From the NCBI RefSeq assembly GCF_003171515.1, contig NC_089390.1, positions 3,038,001-3,102,000 on the forward strand: a stretch of DNA of 64,000 bases, written 5' to 3'. Origin of the DNA: Pyrenophora tritici-repentis. Its lineage: Eukaryota; Ascomycota; Dothideomycetes; Pleosporales; Pleosporaceae. Shown piece after piece: positions 21,061 to 32,500 of this stretch (the stretch's first letter is position 1; each line of letters opens with the position of its first letter). The translations under genes were made by a program, and so were the position numbers. The notes beneath the pieces were generated by a model. That model saw nothing but the letters and a program-made list of their open reading frames with translations. It ran no database searches and was not told the origin of the DNA.

Positions 21061-24000
21061 ATGGCGAGCAGTAGTAGAAGAGTGGTACCCACACTAGAGG
21101 CGCTACTAGGGACCACAAACATAAAACCAAGAGAATGGCATCACATCGATCCAGAGATTTGGGAGGACAACGTTGAAGCTCCAGACGATGAGGTAGGGAT
21201 TACTACAGCAACAACGTACATTGCGCGTGCGATTGCGGACTATACAGATCGACCAACAGCAGATGAAGAACTCTTTTGGGAGTTCCGTCAGGACTTTGAA
21301 GGATGGACAGAGGCAATGTTCCTACGTGCCCAGCCAATATACACAAAGGAACTAAAGCGGATCCTCCGCTTTAAGGGAGTGTATACTGGCCGTATTAATA
21401 TGGCACCTAGTGAGTCTCTAGCTAGGTTATTACGCATGGAGGAGTACCTAGAATGGCCTCAGGACGTATTCCAGTCGGCTGTGTTTGACACACGATCAGC
21501 TGCGCACATGTTGCAAGAGCGGGCACTACGGCAACAACGCAGTGAAGGATCAGTACAGTCCACAGACAGGAGATTATCAAGCCAGGCCCAGAGCCGAACC
21601 CAAACGCCTGTAAGGACAAGAGGCCGAGACGTAGACAGTCGGCAAACCCGCGATCAAGACCAGACCCACGCCCGTGTGCAAGGACGACAGGAGACCGTTG
21701 AGGAAGAACAACAGATTCAGGACCAGCTAGCAAAAACGATTGAGAAAGCCCAAAACCAACCAATCCGAAGCCAGCCTGTAGAGACAACTGAATCCGCACC
21801 GCAGCCAGCCTATCAGCGCGTCCAAAGTCAGCAACCTCCCCTCACCTACAACAACTTCGACCGATTCCGCGAGTATACACCAGCATACCCGCAACGTCCG
21901 AAGGGACTGAGCGTTCCCCCAATTGTGCCCTCTGGTGAAACAGACCCGTACAAGGCAGTTCCACCAATCGAGTTTGGCAATGAGAAACTGGATCCTAAGA
22001 CGATCAATGTCTTCGTGAAAATGTGGGACCGAGACAAAAAGTATACGGGAAAGCCGTACGACCTCCTAGACGATAAATTGAAGATCTTCTACAGCATCTG
22101 TTATCACGCAGACATCGAGCCAGGGCAGTTCCATGCAGTCTTTCCACGGATTCTCGACGGCCGCGCAGAGGAGTATTACCTCCACTTCGTCGATCAGCGG
22201 ATGGATACGTTCTTGACTGCCTACACAAAGCTCAAGAACCACTTCGACACAGACGTCAACCACGGCCATTACTACGCGGACTGGACGACGACATCGTTTG
22301 TCAAAGTCCGCAGGGAGAACCCCGAAAAGAACCTCCACGAGGTCCTTGACATCATGCTGGACAAGCTCCAATTGTGTCAAAGAGCACTTGGACAGCAGTA
22401 CATGGGAGAATACGCGCTCCGAACGACTGTAATCACAGCATGCCGAGGCGTGAAGGAGCTCGAGATGGCACTCTACAAGCCGTCTCTAGAATGCGAGGTT
22501 CTGTTTGGAGATCTGCGATCGTCAATCGAAAACTCACTCGCCATGACCGTCTCCGTCAACTTCACTGAGGCGGATACGGATAGCCAGTACTACTTGGATC
22601 GTCGGTACAACAACAACAGCTCTGGAAGATTGCGAGGGAATTACAACCCTCGCGGTGGACGCAGCGGATTCACCCGCGGACGCGGTGGGCTTCAGCACCG
22701 CTCTGGAGTCAACACACAAATCGACAAGAAATGTTACGTCTGCGGCAAGACAGGCTGTTGGTCCACAAACCATACGCTTGAAGAAAGAAAACGCTCAAAA
22801 GCGCAGTACATCACACACTGCGCGATTACGGGAGAGCAAATGGAGTTTAGCACATTTCTCGTCGCGTACGAGGGGGAAGAAGTCGACCAGTTCTTCCTAG
22901 AGGAGCAAGACGAAGATGATGAGGACCAAAGACTGGCAGTTAAGTACCTCACAGATCAGGCCTTTCTGCACCACGTGACCGGAGAAGACGTCTACAGGTG
23001 CAAGGAGCCTATTACGCCCGCAACGCAGTTCCTTATCGAGGATCGATACTCGCGAATCACGTACCAAGGCATTCTTCCTGACACTGGTGCCTCAAATGTA
23101 TCGACAGCCGGAAAGGAGCAGTTCTGGGCGCTCCAAACTGAGGACCCCACCGTAACTCTAGATACGTCTACTGCTGGAAACGCATCTGTGCAATTTGGCA
23201 AAGGAAGCGTCACTACTTCGATTGGAACCGCACATGTATCGACACAGATTGGAAAGATCAAATTTGAGGTCTTGAACGCACCCACCCCGTTTCTCCTCTG
23301 TCTGAAAGACATGGACCGGCTCCACGTGTACTTCAACAATACTACGGACCAGCTGGTACAAGGAAAAGCTACCTTTCCAGTGATTCGCAAATGGGGACAC
23401 CCGTGGTTCCACCTAAGCAAGGCAGAGCGCGCGCGCGTATTCCTTACGGAGACTGAGCTCCGACGCTTACACCGGAGGTTCGGGCATCCAGCCGTCGAAC
23501 GGCTGATACGATTGCTCAAACGCGCAGGACACGAGGACGTGGATGAACGGCTGCTCCGAGAGATCCAAACGTTCTGCCATCACTGCCAAGCGCATGATCC
23601 AGCGCCGCGCCGATTCAAGTTTAGGCTGAAAGATGATCGGGAATTCAACTTCGAGATCCTCGTAGATGTGATGTATCTGAGTGGGAAACCAGTGCTTCAC
23701 GTGATCGATTCGGCTACAACATTCAACGGCGCGCGATTTCTACCGTCTATGAGCGCGAAAGACACCTGGGAAGCACTCCGCCTGCTCTGGATTGATACAT
23801 ACCAAGGGCCGCCAGATATCGTCACCCACGACGCCGGCACCAACTTCGCGTCAGTCGAATTCAGATCAGAGGCGAAGATCATGGGAATCACATGTAAACA
23901 AGTGCCAACCGAGGCCCATTGGTCTATCGGCAAGGTAGAAAGATACCACGCACCGCTCAGACGCGCGTACGAGATCCTGAGGACAGAGCTTGACACTGGC

Positions 24001-26211
24001 ACCAGCGACGCCGCAGTGTTGCAGATGGCAGTCAAGGCCGTCAACGACACCGCAGGCCCAGACGGGCTCGTACCCACGCTGCTCGTCTTCGGTGCATACC
24101 CCCGGATATCCATGGATTCACCACCATCTCCCTCGATAACCCATCGCGCGGAGGCAATCCAGAAAGCGATGAGGGCGCTGCGGAAGGCCTCAGCGGAACA
24201 TGCGGTGAGCAACGCACTTGGTACCAGGAATGGGCCTACTACAGACGGGGTACTGTCACTGCCTCTTCAGAGTGAGGTGATGGTATGGCGCGAGAAGAAT
24301 GGATGGCAAGGGCCGTATAGAGTCATCGATATGAAGGACCACGATGTTACTGTAGACATGATCAACGGCCCAACGACGTTCCGATCCACTGTCGTAAAAC
24401 CGTACTATCGCGATCTGACTACAGCGATAGACGGCGCAGATCAAGGCACAGGTGGATCTCCGACCACAGACGAAGCGATTGCTGATGAACCGCCACTACC
24501 GGTACCACCGGCGGAAGCCAACCAAGCGGCTCAGCCGCGCAAGCGGGGCCGCCCACCTGGATCAAAGAACAAGCCCAAGGTGCAGTACCTGTCGAAGAAG
24601 GAGGAGGACGATTACGCCCTGGCCGTCAAGCTACGCAATGACGGCGTGATTAACGTCCCGGGCGCTCCATTCGAAGCATCCGATCAGAAGGAGATCGACG
24701 ACCTCGTCGGCCGTGGAGTATTCAGTTTTGAGCTGTTTGATCCAACTCTACACGGCGGGTATCGTATCTTCAAATCGCGCATGGTCCGCGAAGTCAAAGG
24801 CAAGACCATGGTCCCGTACGAGAAATCACGCCTCGTTGTTCAAGGTTACAATGACGAGGGCAAACACGAGATCCTGACGCAGTCGCCAACCATCCAACGA
24901 GCCAGCCAGCGCCTGATTCTAGCCCTAGCGCCTGCATTACTCGATGAGGGCATGGTTGTGGAACTACGAGATATCACGCAAGCGTACCCACAGGCACAAA
25001 CAGAGCTATTCCGCACGGTTTTAGCGCACCTCCCAAAGGAGCTTATAACAAAGTATCCCAAGGGAACAATTATTCGCGTAATCAAGCCACTCTATGGAAT
25101 CGCGGAAGCAGGAGTCCACTGGTTTGCTACGTACCAAGGACACCACTGCAAGGAGCTCGACATGGCTACATCAACGTATGACCCGTGCCTCCTGATCACG
25201 AACGGGAGACGGGAAGCGTTTGGAATAGTGGGCCTGCAGACAGACGATACTCTCGCGATTGGGACGCCTGCATTCTCTGGTGCAGAAGACGCTGCGCTCC
25301 AGAAAGCCAATTTTCGAGCCAAGCCCAAGGAGAGACTGTCCAAAGAAGTATCACTCGAGTTCAACGGATGTACTCTAACGTTGCGCGGAGACACGATTCT
25401 ACTTACGCAGAAGGGACAAGGTGCCAAGATCGAAATCATTGATCCGAAGGCAGCAAACCGAGCACAGAAGTACATGGAGCAGCGCGCGCGTGGCGCGTAC
25501 ATTGCGTCGATATGCCAACCTGAAGCATCGTTCGATCTTTCCGCGGCTGCGCAAATACAACAACCTAAGGACACAGAATACGTGAAGCTTAACCGCCGGC
25601 TGCAGTGGCAATCTGAGAGCATACAACGAGGCCTGCGATACGTCCCTCTCGACCTCGCTATAGCAAAGCTGGTAGTGTTCACAGACGGATCCTTCGCGAA
25701 CAACCAAGACCTTAGCTCACAGCTAGGGTACCTACTTATCCTTGCGAATGAGTCGAGTCGACAAGACAGCACGTTTGATATTCGTGGTAACGTAATCCAT
25801 TGGAGTTCGACCAAATGCAAACGCGTTACCCGGAGCGTTCTTGCCTCAGAAACGTACGGCATGGTTAGCGGTGTCGACATCGCTATCGCTATCCTAACAA
25901 CCCTCAAGATAATTACAGGACGCCTAGGTCTACCACCGATCCCACTTATTGTGTGTACGGATTCATACTCCTTGTATGAATGCCTCGTCAAACTCGGAAC
26001 AACTGCTGAGAAGCGACTGATGATCGACATCATGGCGCTTCGGCAGTCATACGAGCGTCGCGAGATCACTGAGATCCGCTGGATCAACGGAGAGGACAAC
26101 CCCGCGGACGCATTCACGAAAGCAACACCAAATCGCGCGTTAGAACGTTTCATCGAAAGCAACAAGCTGTCAATCCGAGTAGAGGGATCTGTGCAGCGAC
26201 CTACGGAGTAG
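21061..26211 (+). CDS. Gag-Pol polyprotein of Copia copy 1 (single frame)
   Basis: 1,716 residues in one frame. 21061 is the first ATG, although the frame is open upstream to about 20923. Gag occupies about 1-550, with Gln/Arg-rich repeats at 150-260. A zinc-knuckle-like block at 558-571 has Cys558, Cys561, Cys566 and His571, spacing C-X2-C-X4-C-X4-H. The aspartic protease has DTGAS at D674. A GAG-pre-integrase HHCC zinc site (HRRFGHP ... CHHCQ) precedes the integrase core with D869, D924 and E960 (DD35E). Reverse transcriptase shows D1304 (LRDITQAY) and QTDD at D1395/D1396, in place of the more usual YVDD. RNase H shows FTDGS (D1542), the LASETYG and CTDS motifs and the tail GEDNPADAFTK. All catalytic residues are present, so it looks functional. 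No stop or frameshift separates gag from pol. Confidence 0.95.
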   Translation: MASSSRRVVPTLEALLGTTNIKPREWHHIDPEIWEDNVEAPDDEVGITTATTYIARAIADYTDRPTADEELFWEFRQDFEGWTEAMFLRAQPIYTKELKRILRFKGVYTGRINMAPSESLARLLRMEEYLEWPQDVFQSAVFDTRSAAHMLQERALRQQRSEGSVQSTDRRLSSQAQSRTQTPVRTRGRDVDSRQTRDQDQTHARVQGRQETVEEEQQIQDQLAKTIEKAQNQPIRSQPVETTESAPQPAYQRVQSQQPPLTYNNFDRFREYTPAYPQRPKGLSVPPIVPSGETDPYKAVPPIEFGNEKLDPKTINVFVKMWDRDKKYTGKPYDLLDDKLKIFYSICYHADIEPGQFHAVFPRILDGRAEEYYLHFVDQRMDTFLTAYTKLKNHFDTDVNHGHYYADWTTTSFVKVRRENPEKNLHEVLDIMLDKLQLCQRALGQQYMGEYALRTTVITACRGVKELEMALYKPSLECEVLFGDLRSSIENSLAMTVSVNFTEADTDSQYYLDRRYNNNSSGRLRGNYNPRGGRSGFTRGRGGLQHRSGVNTQIDKKCYVCGKTGCWSTNHTLEERKRSKAQYITHCAITGEQMEFSTFLVAYEGEEVDQFFLEEQDEDDEDQRLAVKYLTDQAFLHHVTGEDVYRCKEPITPATQFLIEDRYSRITYQGILPDTGASNVSTAGKEQFWALQTEDPTVTLDTSTAGNASVQFGKGSVTTSIGTAHVSTQIGKIKFEVLNAPTPFLLCLKDMDRLHVYFNNTTDQLVQGKATFPVIRKWGHPWFHLSKAERARVFLTETELRRLHRRFGHPAVERLIRLLKRAGHEDVDERLLREIQTFCHHCQAHDPAPRRFKFRLKDDREFNFEILVDVMYLSGKPVLHVIDSATTFNGARFLPSMSAKDTWEALRLLWIDTYQGPPDIVTHDAGTNFASVEFRSEAKIMGITCKQVPTEAHWSIGKVERYHAPLRRAYEILRTELDTGTSDAAVLQMAVKAVNDTAGPDGLVPTLLVFGAYPRISMDSPPSPSITHRAEAIQKAMRALRKASAEHAVSNALGTRNGPTTDGVLSLPLQSEVMVWREKNGWQGPYRVIDMKDHDVTVDMINGPTTFRSTVVKPYYRDLTTAIDGADQGTGGSPTTDEAIADEPPLPVPPAEANQAAQPRKRGRPPGSKNKPKVQYLSKKEEDDYALAVKLRNDGVINVPGAPFEASDQKEIDDLVGRGVFSFELFDPTLHGGYRIFKSRMVREVKGKTMVPYEKSRLVVQGYNDEGKHEILTQSPTIQRASQRLILALAPALLDEGMVVELRDITQAYPQAQTELFRTVLAHLPKELITKYPKGTIIRVIKPLYGIAEAGVHWFATYQGHHCKELDMATSTYDPCLLITNGRREAFGIVGLQTDDTLAIGTPAFSGAEDAALQKANFRAKPKERLSKEVSLEFNGCTLTLRGDTILLTQKGQGAKIEIIDPKAANRAQKYMEQRARGAYIASICQPEASFDLSAAAQIQQPKDTEYVKLNRRLQWQSESIQRGLRYVPLDLAIAKLVVFTDGSFANNQDLSSQLGYLLILANESSRQDSTFDIRGNVIHWSSTKCKRVTRSVLASETYGMVSGVDIAIAILTTLKIITGRLGLPPIPLIVCTDSYSLYECLVKLGTTAEKRLMIDIMALRQSYERREITEIRWINGEDNPADAFTKATPNRALERFIESNKLSIRVEGSVQRPTE

Positions 26212-26305
26212 GCACATATGCCTATTTGGAATCCCTCTCATTGTGCCCTTTTTAGAAGACCCGTTTTTCCTTACATCAGTCGTTACAATAAGAAAAGATT
26301 GCCAG

Positions 26306-26502
26306 TGTCGGCATACACACGGTGTGTCGCCTAATAAGGCCCAATGTACCGCCTCGATCCTACTTCGGCCCAACTCGGACCCAACGCTATGTATACCTTC
26401 GTAGCCCCCACATTCGTAGAATCATCATACACCAGAATACCAATACACAAGATTACCTTAGCTACTGTTATTCACCGTACGATCGTACAAGGCCTTCCAA
26501 CA
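26306..26502 (+). repeat. 3' LTR of Copia copy 1
   Basis: 197 bp, matching the 5' LTR over its whole length as read. It ends directly before the second copy of the ACAGT target duplication. Confidence 0.95.
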
Positions 26503-26507
26503 ACAGT

Positions 26508-29500
26508 TCTGTTAAACATATTACTCATATAAGGGTCGAGATGGCGGACGCTCGCCTATGGCCCCTTATATCCTTTGCCCTAGTCTAGGCAGTCTTTTTT
26601 TTCTCCTCCACCCCCAACCTTCCTCTTCGAACCCCAGCACAAGCGAAACCATCCGCATATCTCATCATCACCATATCGCATACCCTCGGGATTTCTCCAT
26701 TGTGAATCGTCAAGAGAATCACATTGTGCGCTTCTAAAATTCTAAAATATCCTGTCCCATGGTACACTCAACCGAAACGGGAACAGCGAGCCTCGTCATC
26801 GCCACTACTACAAGGAACATACATGCAAAACTCTTTGAAATTGTACGACCTGGCAATTTGGAGTCATATCATATCAGTCTTTAGGAGGATCCTTCACCCC
26901 TTGACTCTTTGATACGATGCATGGATTTTTGACTCCAGTTTGCTGAGGCTACTGGCCCGGTCCCCCATAATTTTCCATGCTCATAACCACAATTTCTATG
27001 ATATTTTTCTCCTGTTGGTACAGTCCGCCCTCTAGTCCACCGTACCGTCAACCTAGCCACACTGAGCCCGATGACCACGCCCCCAACGCACCAAGTGGGA
27101 GAGTCTAAGAGCATGATGCACATCGAGTCGTCATCATAGTATCCCGAGCTTTCTTGTAACGGCGAGGAGATGGATAGAATATGTCACGTAGGCCTGATCC
27201 AGATACTACATAGTCAAGTTTCAAGGATTTTGTGTACCAAAGCCAAAGAAGAGGACATCGCAACTCCGTACGTAATGATGAGTTTGAGCTAAGAAACACT
27301 AAAAAACATACCAGGTCAACTCACCCGGATATCATATATCAAGACCCATGGACGTAAATTTTTGATTGGGGATATGGCCTATATCTGAGCCATGAACACT
27401 AAAGGCATTCCACGGGATGAGAGAGTGAACGGATTGGTACTACCTCATTTTCTTTCTATTACTGTTCCGGGGGAATCTTGTTGCCACGTTGTTGGTTGAG
27501 TGGATCGATGCGGATACCGTCCTACCATGGAAGAACCACTCCTGACATGATAAGATGAGATACAGCTATGACAATAAATGGAGAAACTACGATACAATGT
27601 TTACTACAAGCTCTATAACACAACAGTCTATTGAGTTGACCACACCTCTGTAGCGTGAATGCATACTTTGTCAACAACAGAGAATCGAAAGAAGGCCATG
27701 AGCCACATCTTATATCCCCACCGGGGAAGAAGTGAGACAGATGAAAAGAAACCTGGGGCATCACGTTGACCCCCAATTCTTCCTCACTTCCGGTATCAAT
27801 AGTCTCCTATTCCACCCAGTGCCGTCTTACATTGCTGACCATAATCATCTTGACAAAATACCTTCACATTTACAGCTAGATGCTTCTTAACGTAGACGCT
27901 TCTGCTTACTGCACCTCCACCGTTCTCCATATTGTTGAGAACGACCGATACAGGCAATAAAGTTCGTTTGCACATGCATGATTTCCGGAATAGGAAACGC
28001 GATATAATCGCAGAAGAGGAGTAACAGTGGCGGTCTTCGCTTCGGAGGTTTATCAGGGAGTCCCTTGGTTCATTGCTTGCATACGGTCCCGTATCTGCAG
28101 ACAGGGAGTGTTAATGATAGACGTAAACGAAGCTGAGATCACATAGTTCCGTTATCCGAGTTGTGATGTCCTATTGATGTGAGGATTACAGCACCAAGAC
28201 ACTCCCGTCTGAAACGCCACGATCCCTTGTCTATAGCGGAGATGGTGTCCGGACCACTCCCTTCGCTTTGCTATTCAGCGAATCGGGCGCCTAACAGAGA
28301 GCCATGAGTGTACGCGCCTTATGTACGCACGCCGCATTCTGAAAATGTATGTCGAGACGAGCCCCCAATCCATCGCTATCCCATGCATGCCGTTTGACCC
28401 TTCTTTTAGCCTTTGCGAGACGAGGCTTGTCCTGGTAAATGGTAAACCGTCAACAACGGTTGGATATATACGCCCATTACTCGGCACAAAGCCGCATTAG
28501 TCGGATCACGCGGAGCTGAACCTTTAAACGGTATTCCAAGTGCGCGCCAAGATGATCAAGGGCTACGCTTCGGATTCGTATTTTTGGGATGTGTTCGCGA
28601 GACCACGCGAGACGAAGAGTTGTGTTGTGGTCTCGACCATGATGACAATAGTAAACGAACATGGGTTACGGGTGCGGAGAAAGGGACCGCGGCCTGAGGC
28701 ATGAACACCAATCTCGGTGTCGCTTGTGTCTGTCGGTCATCACGTCCGCTGTTGCACAAAGCGGGTCATTTGTCGTGATCTTTGACGCAATAATGATCAA
28801 AGATGCAAGGAAAAACTTTCTGATATGGGGAATCGAGTGCGCAGAGTCTGCAGTAATCGCGAGTTTTGATGTTTTCGAAAACGATCGCGACAGCCACGTC
28901 ACGAGCGTTGTCAGAGTCTGCCCGAGACATGACTCGCAAACCGGGTTTAACGGTTTGACAGCGGCTGGCTGAGTCGCAACATCTGGTGACATGAGGCCAT
29001 GTACTGCTGCGCGACTTCTAAAAATGCTTTTTATGACGATTGCGCCAGCAATAGGGAAGTATGCCGAGACTTGGAACGTATATCGCAGATCGAAATGCTA
29101 CATCCAGAACTATATCGAAGAGCACATGGTCCGTGAAGTTGTTTTCAATGTTTTGCTACCCTTGCCAGATGCGACATTGAGCTTCATACCATAGTAGCGA
29201 GGATTGGCATGCATGAATAGTCATCACGGCGCGGACACAAGGTTTGATGACCCCACGGCCATGCACCTGGGAAAAGAACACCGTCCGACAGGCACGGGGA
29301 TTCTGTCTAAGGAGGGATGGGGTCCAAGATGGGGCGAGAGAAGTACCGTGATACGGTGTTGTTGAGAACCATGTCGGCTTACTCCGGTTCTTAGGGGAAT
29401 TGTAGATCTTACGGATGAGCGCAGTTGCGGAGAGCCGCCCCGGGCGAATGTGAAGCTGCCGTGGCGCGCCTGCAGGCAATACAATATGTGATAAACCAAC

Positions 29501-32500
29501 CCTTGGTGTTGAGTACGATACAGGGACTGGACATTGCTGGGTAAAGGAGGCGAGGGATCAAGCAGTCTGCACTCTCCCACGTGGATCTCCTCTGCTGTAG
29601 CGTAAGCGGGGAGGCGGGATGACATGGCGCATGTCTGGCCATGGTAGGATTACTCGGCAACGGTGAGCAACGTCCGCCGGACTGCTCCTCCGGTGGGTTT
29701 GGGCCAATAAGCTGGTCGATCACAAGGCTCAGACTGTTGGACCCTCATCCGGGAATGCAGTCCAGCTGATTGGATAGGTGACAGCTTGGTCATCTTTCGT
29801 TTTGGGGCACAACCTTGGGACCAAGAGATAAACAGGCCTCGATAGTAGTATATGCGTCAATGCTGCCTAGGAATCTCAGACCTGCAGCTACGGTAGTTCA
29901 AACGTGGAAGTTTGAGCGATTGCAATTTGCTGTAATCGGCGACGAAACTACTCAAAAGAATGCGCTCTTGCATGTCCGAATATCGTCGGAAGCATTAGCA
30001 CCGCGGAGCAACCGGTTTAAACCCATGTCACTTAGCAGTTTTACGTGACTGTCACGGAGCCACAGAAGTGGCGCGCCTGACCTTGAGGGAAATAGTGAAA
30101 ATTGCATGCGCGGGAGTTCTACGTAATATGCTGCGGCTTTACCATGGAAGTGAAAGAGCAGGTGTGCCGATGACGGTATCTCTGGGGCTCGTGGGGAACA
30201 CTCGAGGGGTCCGTTCATGGGGCGGACAGTAAGGGACCGAATGGACCGAAGGGAAAAAAGAACGAGGAGCTGAAAAGGCGCCGTATGGCGTGAGTGGGCA
30301 GGAGCGAGTTCTTTGTAAGCCAGGGTCTTGTGAGATACTAGGTGCAGCAGCAGGCATTAACATGAAGAATAAAACGGACCAGAGCGTCGTACCGAAGACT
30401 GTGGCGGCGAAGTATTTCCCAACGGTAGGCGAATGCCCCGCTTTGAAGCTGCTACAGGAGTCGGCTAGTGTAGACACGCAACTTGATGGGCGAATGCCCC
30501 AAGGTTGAATAGCCGAGAGTATTGAGGCGCTATCAGCTACGGGTTGCAGTAAACGAAGGCCGATAGCCCGACTAGCTTTGTGAAAACACTGCACCGGAGA
30601 AGGGTCCACGATTGCTCAGTTTGAAATATGGAGCATGGAGATGGGCTTGTGGAAGATTGCATGCAGTACTGAACGACGGTGTTGCATCATGTTTATTTTT
30701 GAGCGGCTTTAGCAAAACAGCATGGGAATCGTGTAGCTTGGCAGGTAGTCGGCGACGCTTTACAGAGCACAGGGTGAGAAAGGAAACAATAGGCTTTCCA
30801 AGCGTGCATTATGTTGGACGGACATGCTAACCCTATTGATTCTGCATAGGCTGAGGCCAACGGGTGTTTGGAGCTTGACGCTTGCAATTCCCGCGGAGAG
30901 GCAGTATGCAGGGTCTGTATTGAACCAATGAGTAACATGTGGTGTTGGACGTTGCGATATAGGAGAATGGCAAGGCGGGGCTTGGGTGAAAGAAGAAAGG
31001 TAGGTTTCGCGGAGTGGTGGGAAAGAGGCTGAGGACCAAGATTAACGAGAAGAAAAGCATTGCGAGGCAGGTGGTACCTTGGTACTCGTTGCAGATTGCA
31101 CGGCGACGAGGATTACATCGGTCGCGATCGTATCGCTCATCTCTCAGATCATATGCGGGACGATCAAAGTGCATGAAATCTCCCCACGTGGCTGTGCGGC
31201 GTCTAAGCTTGTCGCCTTTGAAAGTCGAGCGGCTCTAGCCAAGGCGAGCTGTCTGGATCAAGTATGCGGGCAACGGGCGGCAGCAGTCATGGGGCAGCAT
31301 ACAAGTCTGCGCAGTCGGACCCAAGACCAAGACATTGGGGGCGCAGGGCAAAATCATCGAGGTGAAACGAGGACAGTATGGGAAACGGGTTTGTATCGTG
31401 GGTTTCCACAATGGGAAAGGCGGATGGTAAAAGCCGGCGCCGGGCCCGCTCGGGATGGTTTGGAGGGGCCAGTGACATCAGCGTTTGTTAGACAATGCAA
31501 GCAGCCGGGACGCTCGGCGGCAGAAAAGGGGACTTTCTGTGCCCTGCATCAAACAGCCATGGAAAAAAACCGCACGGGCAGGGGACAGTGATCGCGATCG
31601 AATGGAAGAAAAGGACCGGATAGACGAGGGCCGCGCAAGGTGAAAAAGCAATGGGGCCAGCTAGGGTAAGAAGATCACGTCGATGTGATACAAAATCTCG
31701 ATGGCGGAGACTACGGCTAGGCGGCAGCACGGATGCCGTTTGAAGGCTTTTGGGGGGAGGCCAGAGGAGTCTGTGGGTCTGGGTTGGGCTAAAACGAGCA
31801 CCAGGGGCTGTGGCTGAGAACGAGTACGCAGGTCATGGCGAGCGGCCGACGTCATTGTGAGGGCGACAGGGCCCGATCCCCACCTGCTTTCCCGATCATT
31901 GACAAACGTCTCGCGGCGCGCTAGGCGGGATGCGTATAGGGCGGAACGTTTGCAGGGATGGGCGGGTGGAGAAGACCCTGATCTGTGTATTACATCAGAC
32001 ACGACGTTATGCCGGGTGAGGATTTCGAGTACCGATGCAGACGGCCGCCCTGGAGAGGCACATGACAGGCACACGGCACACACTCTTTCTCAGGCAAGGA
32101 AATGCACCGCAGCATCGAGTTTGCTTGTGCAGTCCGCTGCCTGTTGAGTATAGTCGTTGTTGTTGACAGCACACCGACCCGTCCGTGTGTTGACCAGCAG
32201 TCTGTGTGTGTGTGTATGTGTGTGTGTGTGGTTGTGTGTGGTGTGTGTGCGTGTGTGCGTGTGTGTGTGTTGTCAGTGTTGAGCGCGGAAACAAAACAAC
32301 TGACTCTCACCGCGAGACGAGTCTGCGACTGTGACCCGATGCTTAACGCCGAGCCATGGTCGCTTTTCACGCGCCGACTGATAGCCGTGGGTGTGAGCTG
32401 GCGGCCTACTGCAGGCCTTGCAAGGCAATCGGCGCCCAAAGACCGCACTCTTGCTGAAACTATACTCCCAGATCGCGATCTCAATCACGGTGACGGCACC

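Larger units (their letters stand above)
20501..26502 (+). mobile_element. complete Ty1/Copia LTR retrotransposon, copy 1
   Basis: A 6,002-bp element bounded by two 197-bp LTRs in direct orientation, each starting TGTCGG and ending TTCCAACA. The target-site duplication ACAGT is perfect (20496-20500 and 26503-26507). The order protease, integrase, reverse transcriptase, RNase H places it in Ty1/Copia (Pseudoviridae-type). About 360 bp of leader precede the first ATG of one long gag-pol frame. Clear primer-binding-site or polypurine-tract sequences were not identified: the 3' LTR is preceded by AATAAGAAAAGATTGCCAG. Identical LTRs, intact coding frame and intact target duplication indicate a recent, potentially active insertion about 300 bp downstream of TRP4. 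Confidence 0.97.

Noticed and set aside
25092..26165. 357-codon antisense frame in pol of Copia copy 1 (same at 52654-53727 in copy 2)
   Set aside because: Antisense to conserved RT and RNase H motifs, without recognisable domain. It is preserved in both copies only because the copies are nearly identical.
26620..26650. TTCGAACCCC resembling a tRNA T-loop
   Set aside because: No matching acceptor stem, D-arm or anticodon arm could be placed around it.
30139..30609. 156-codon minus-strand frame in the gene-poor region
   Set aside because: No domain, odd composition, overlapping frames of similar length on the other strand, and no splice context.
31079..31591. 170-codon plus-strand frame
   Set aside because: No recognisable content. 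The length is within chance for a GC-balanced region and there is no supporting codon pattern.
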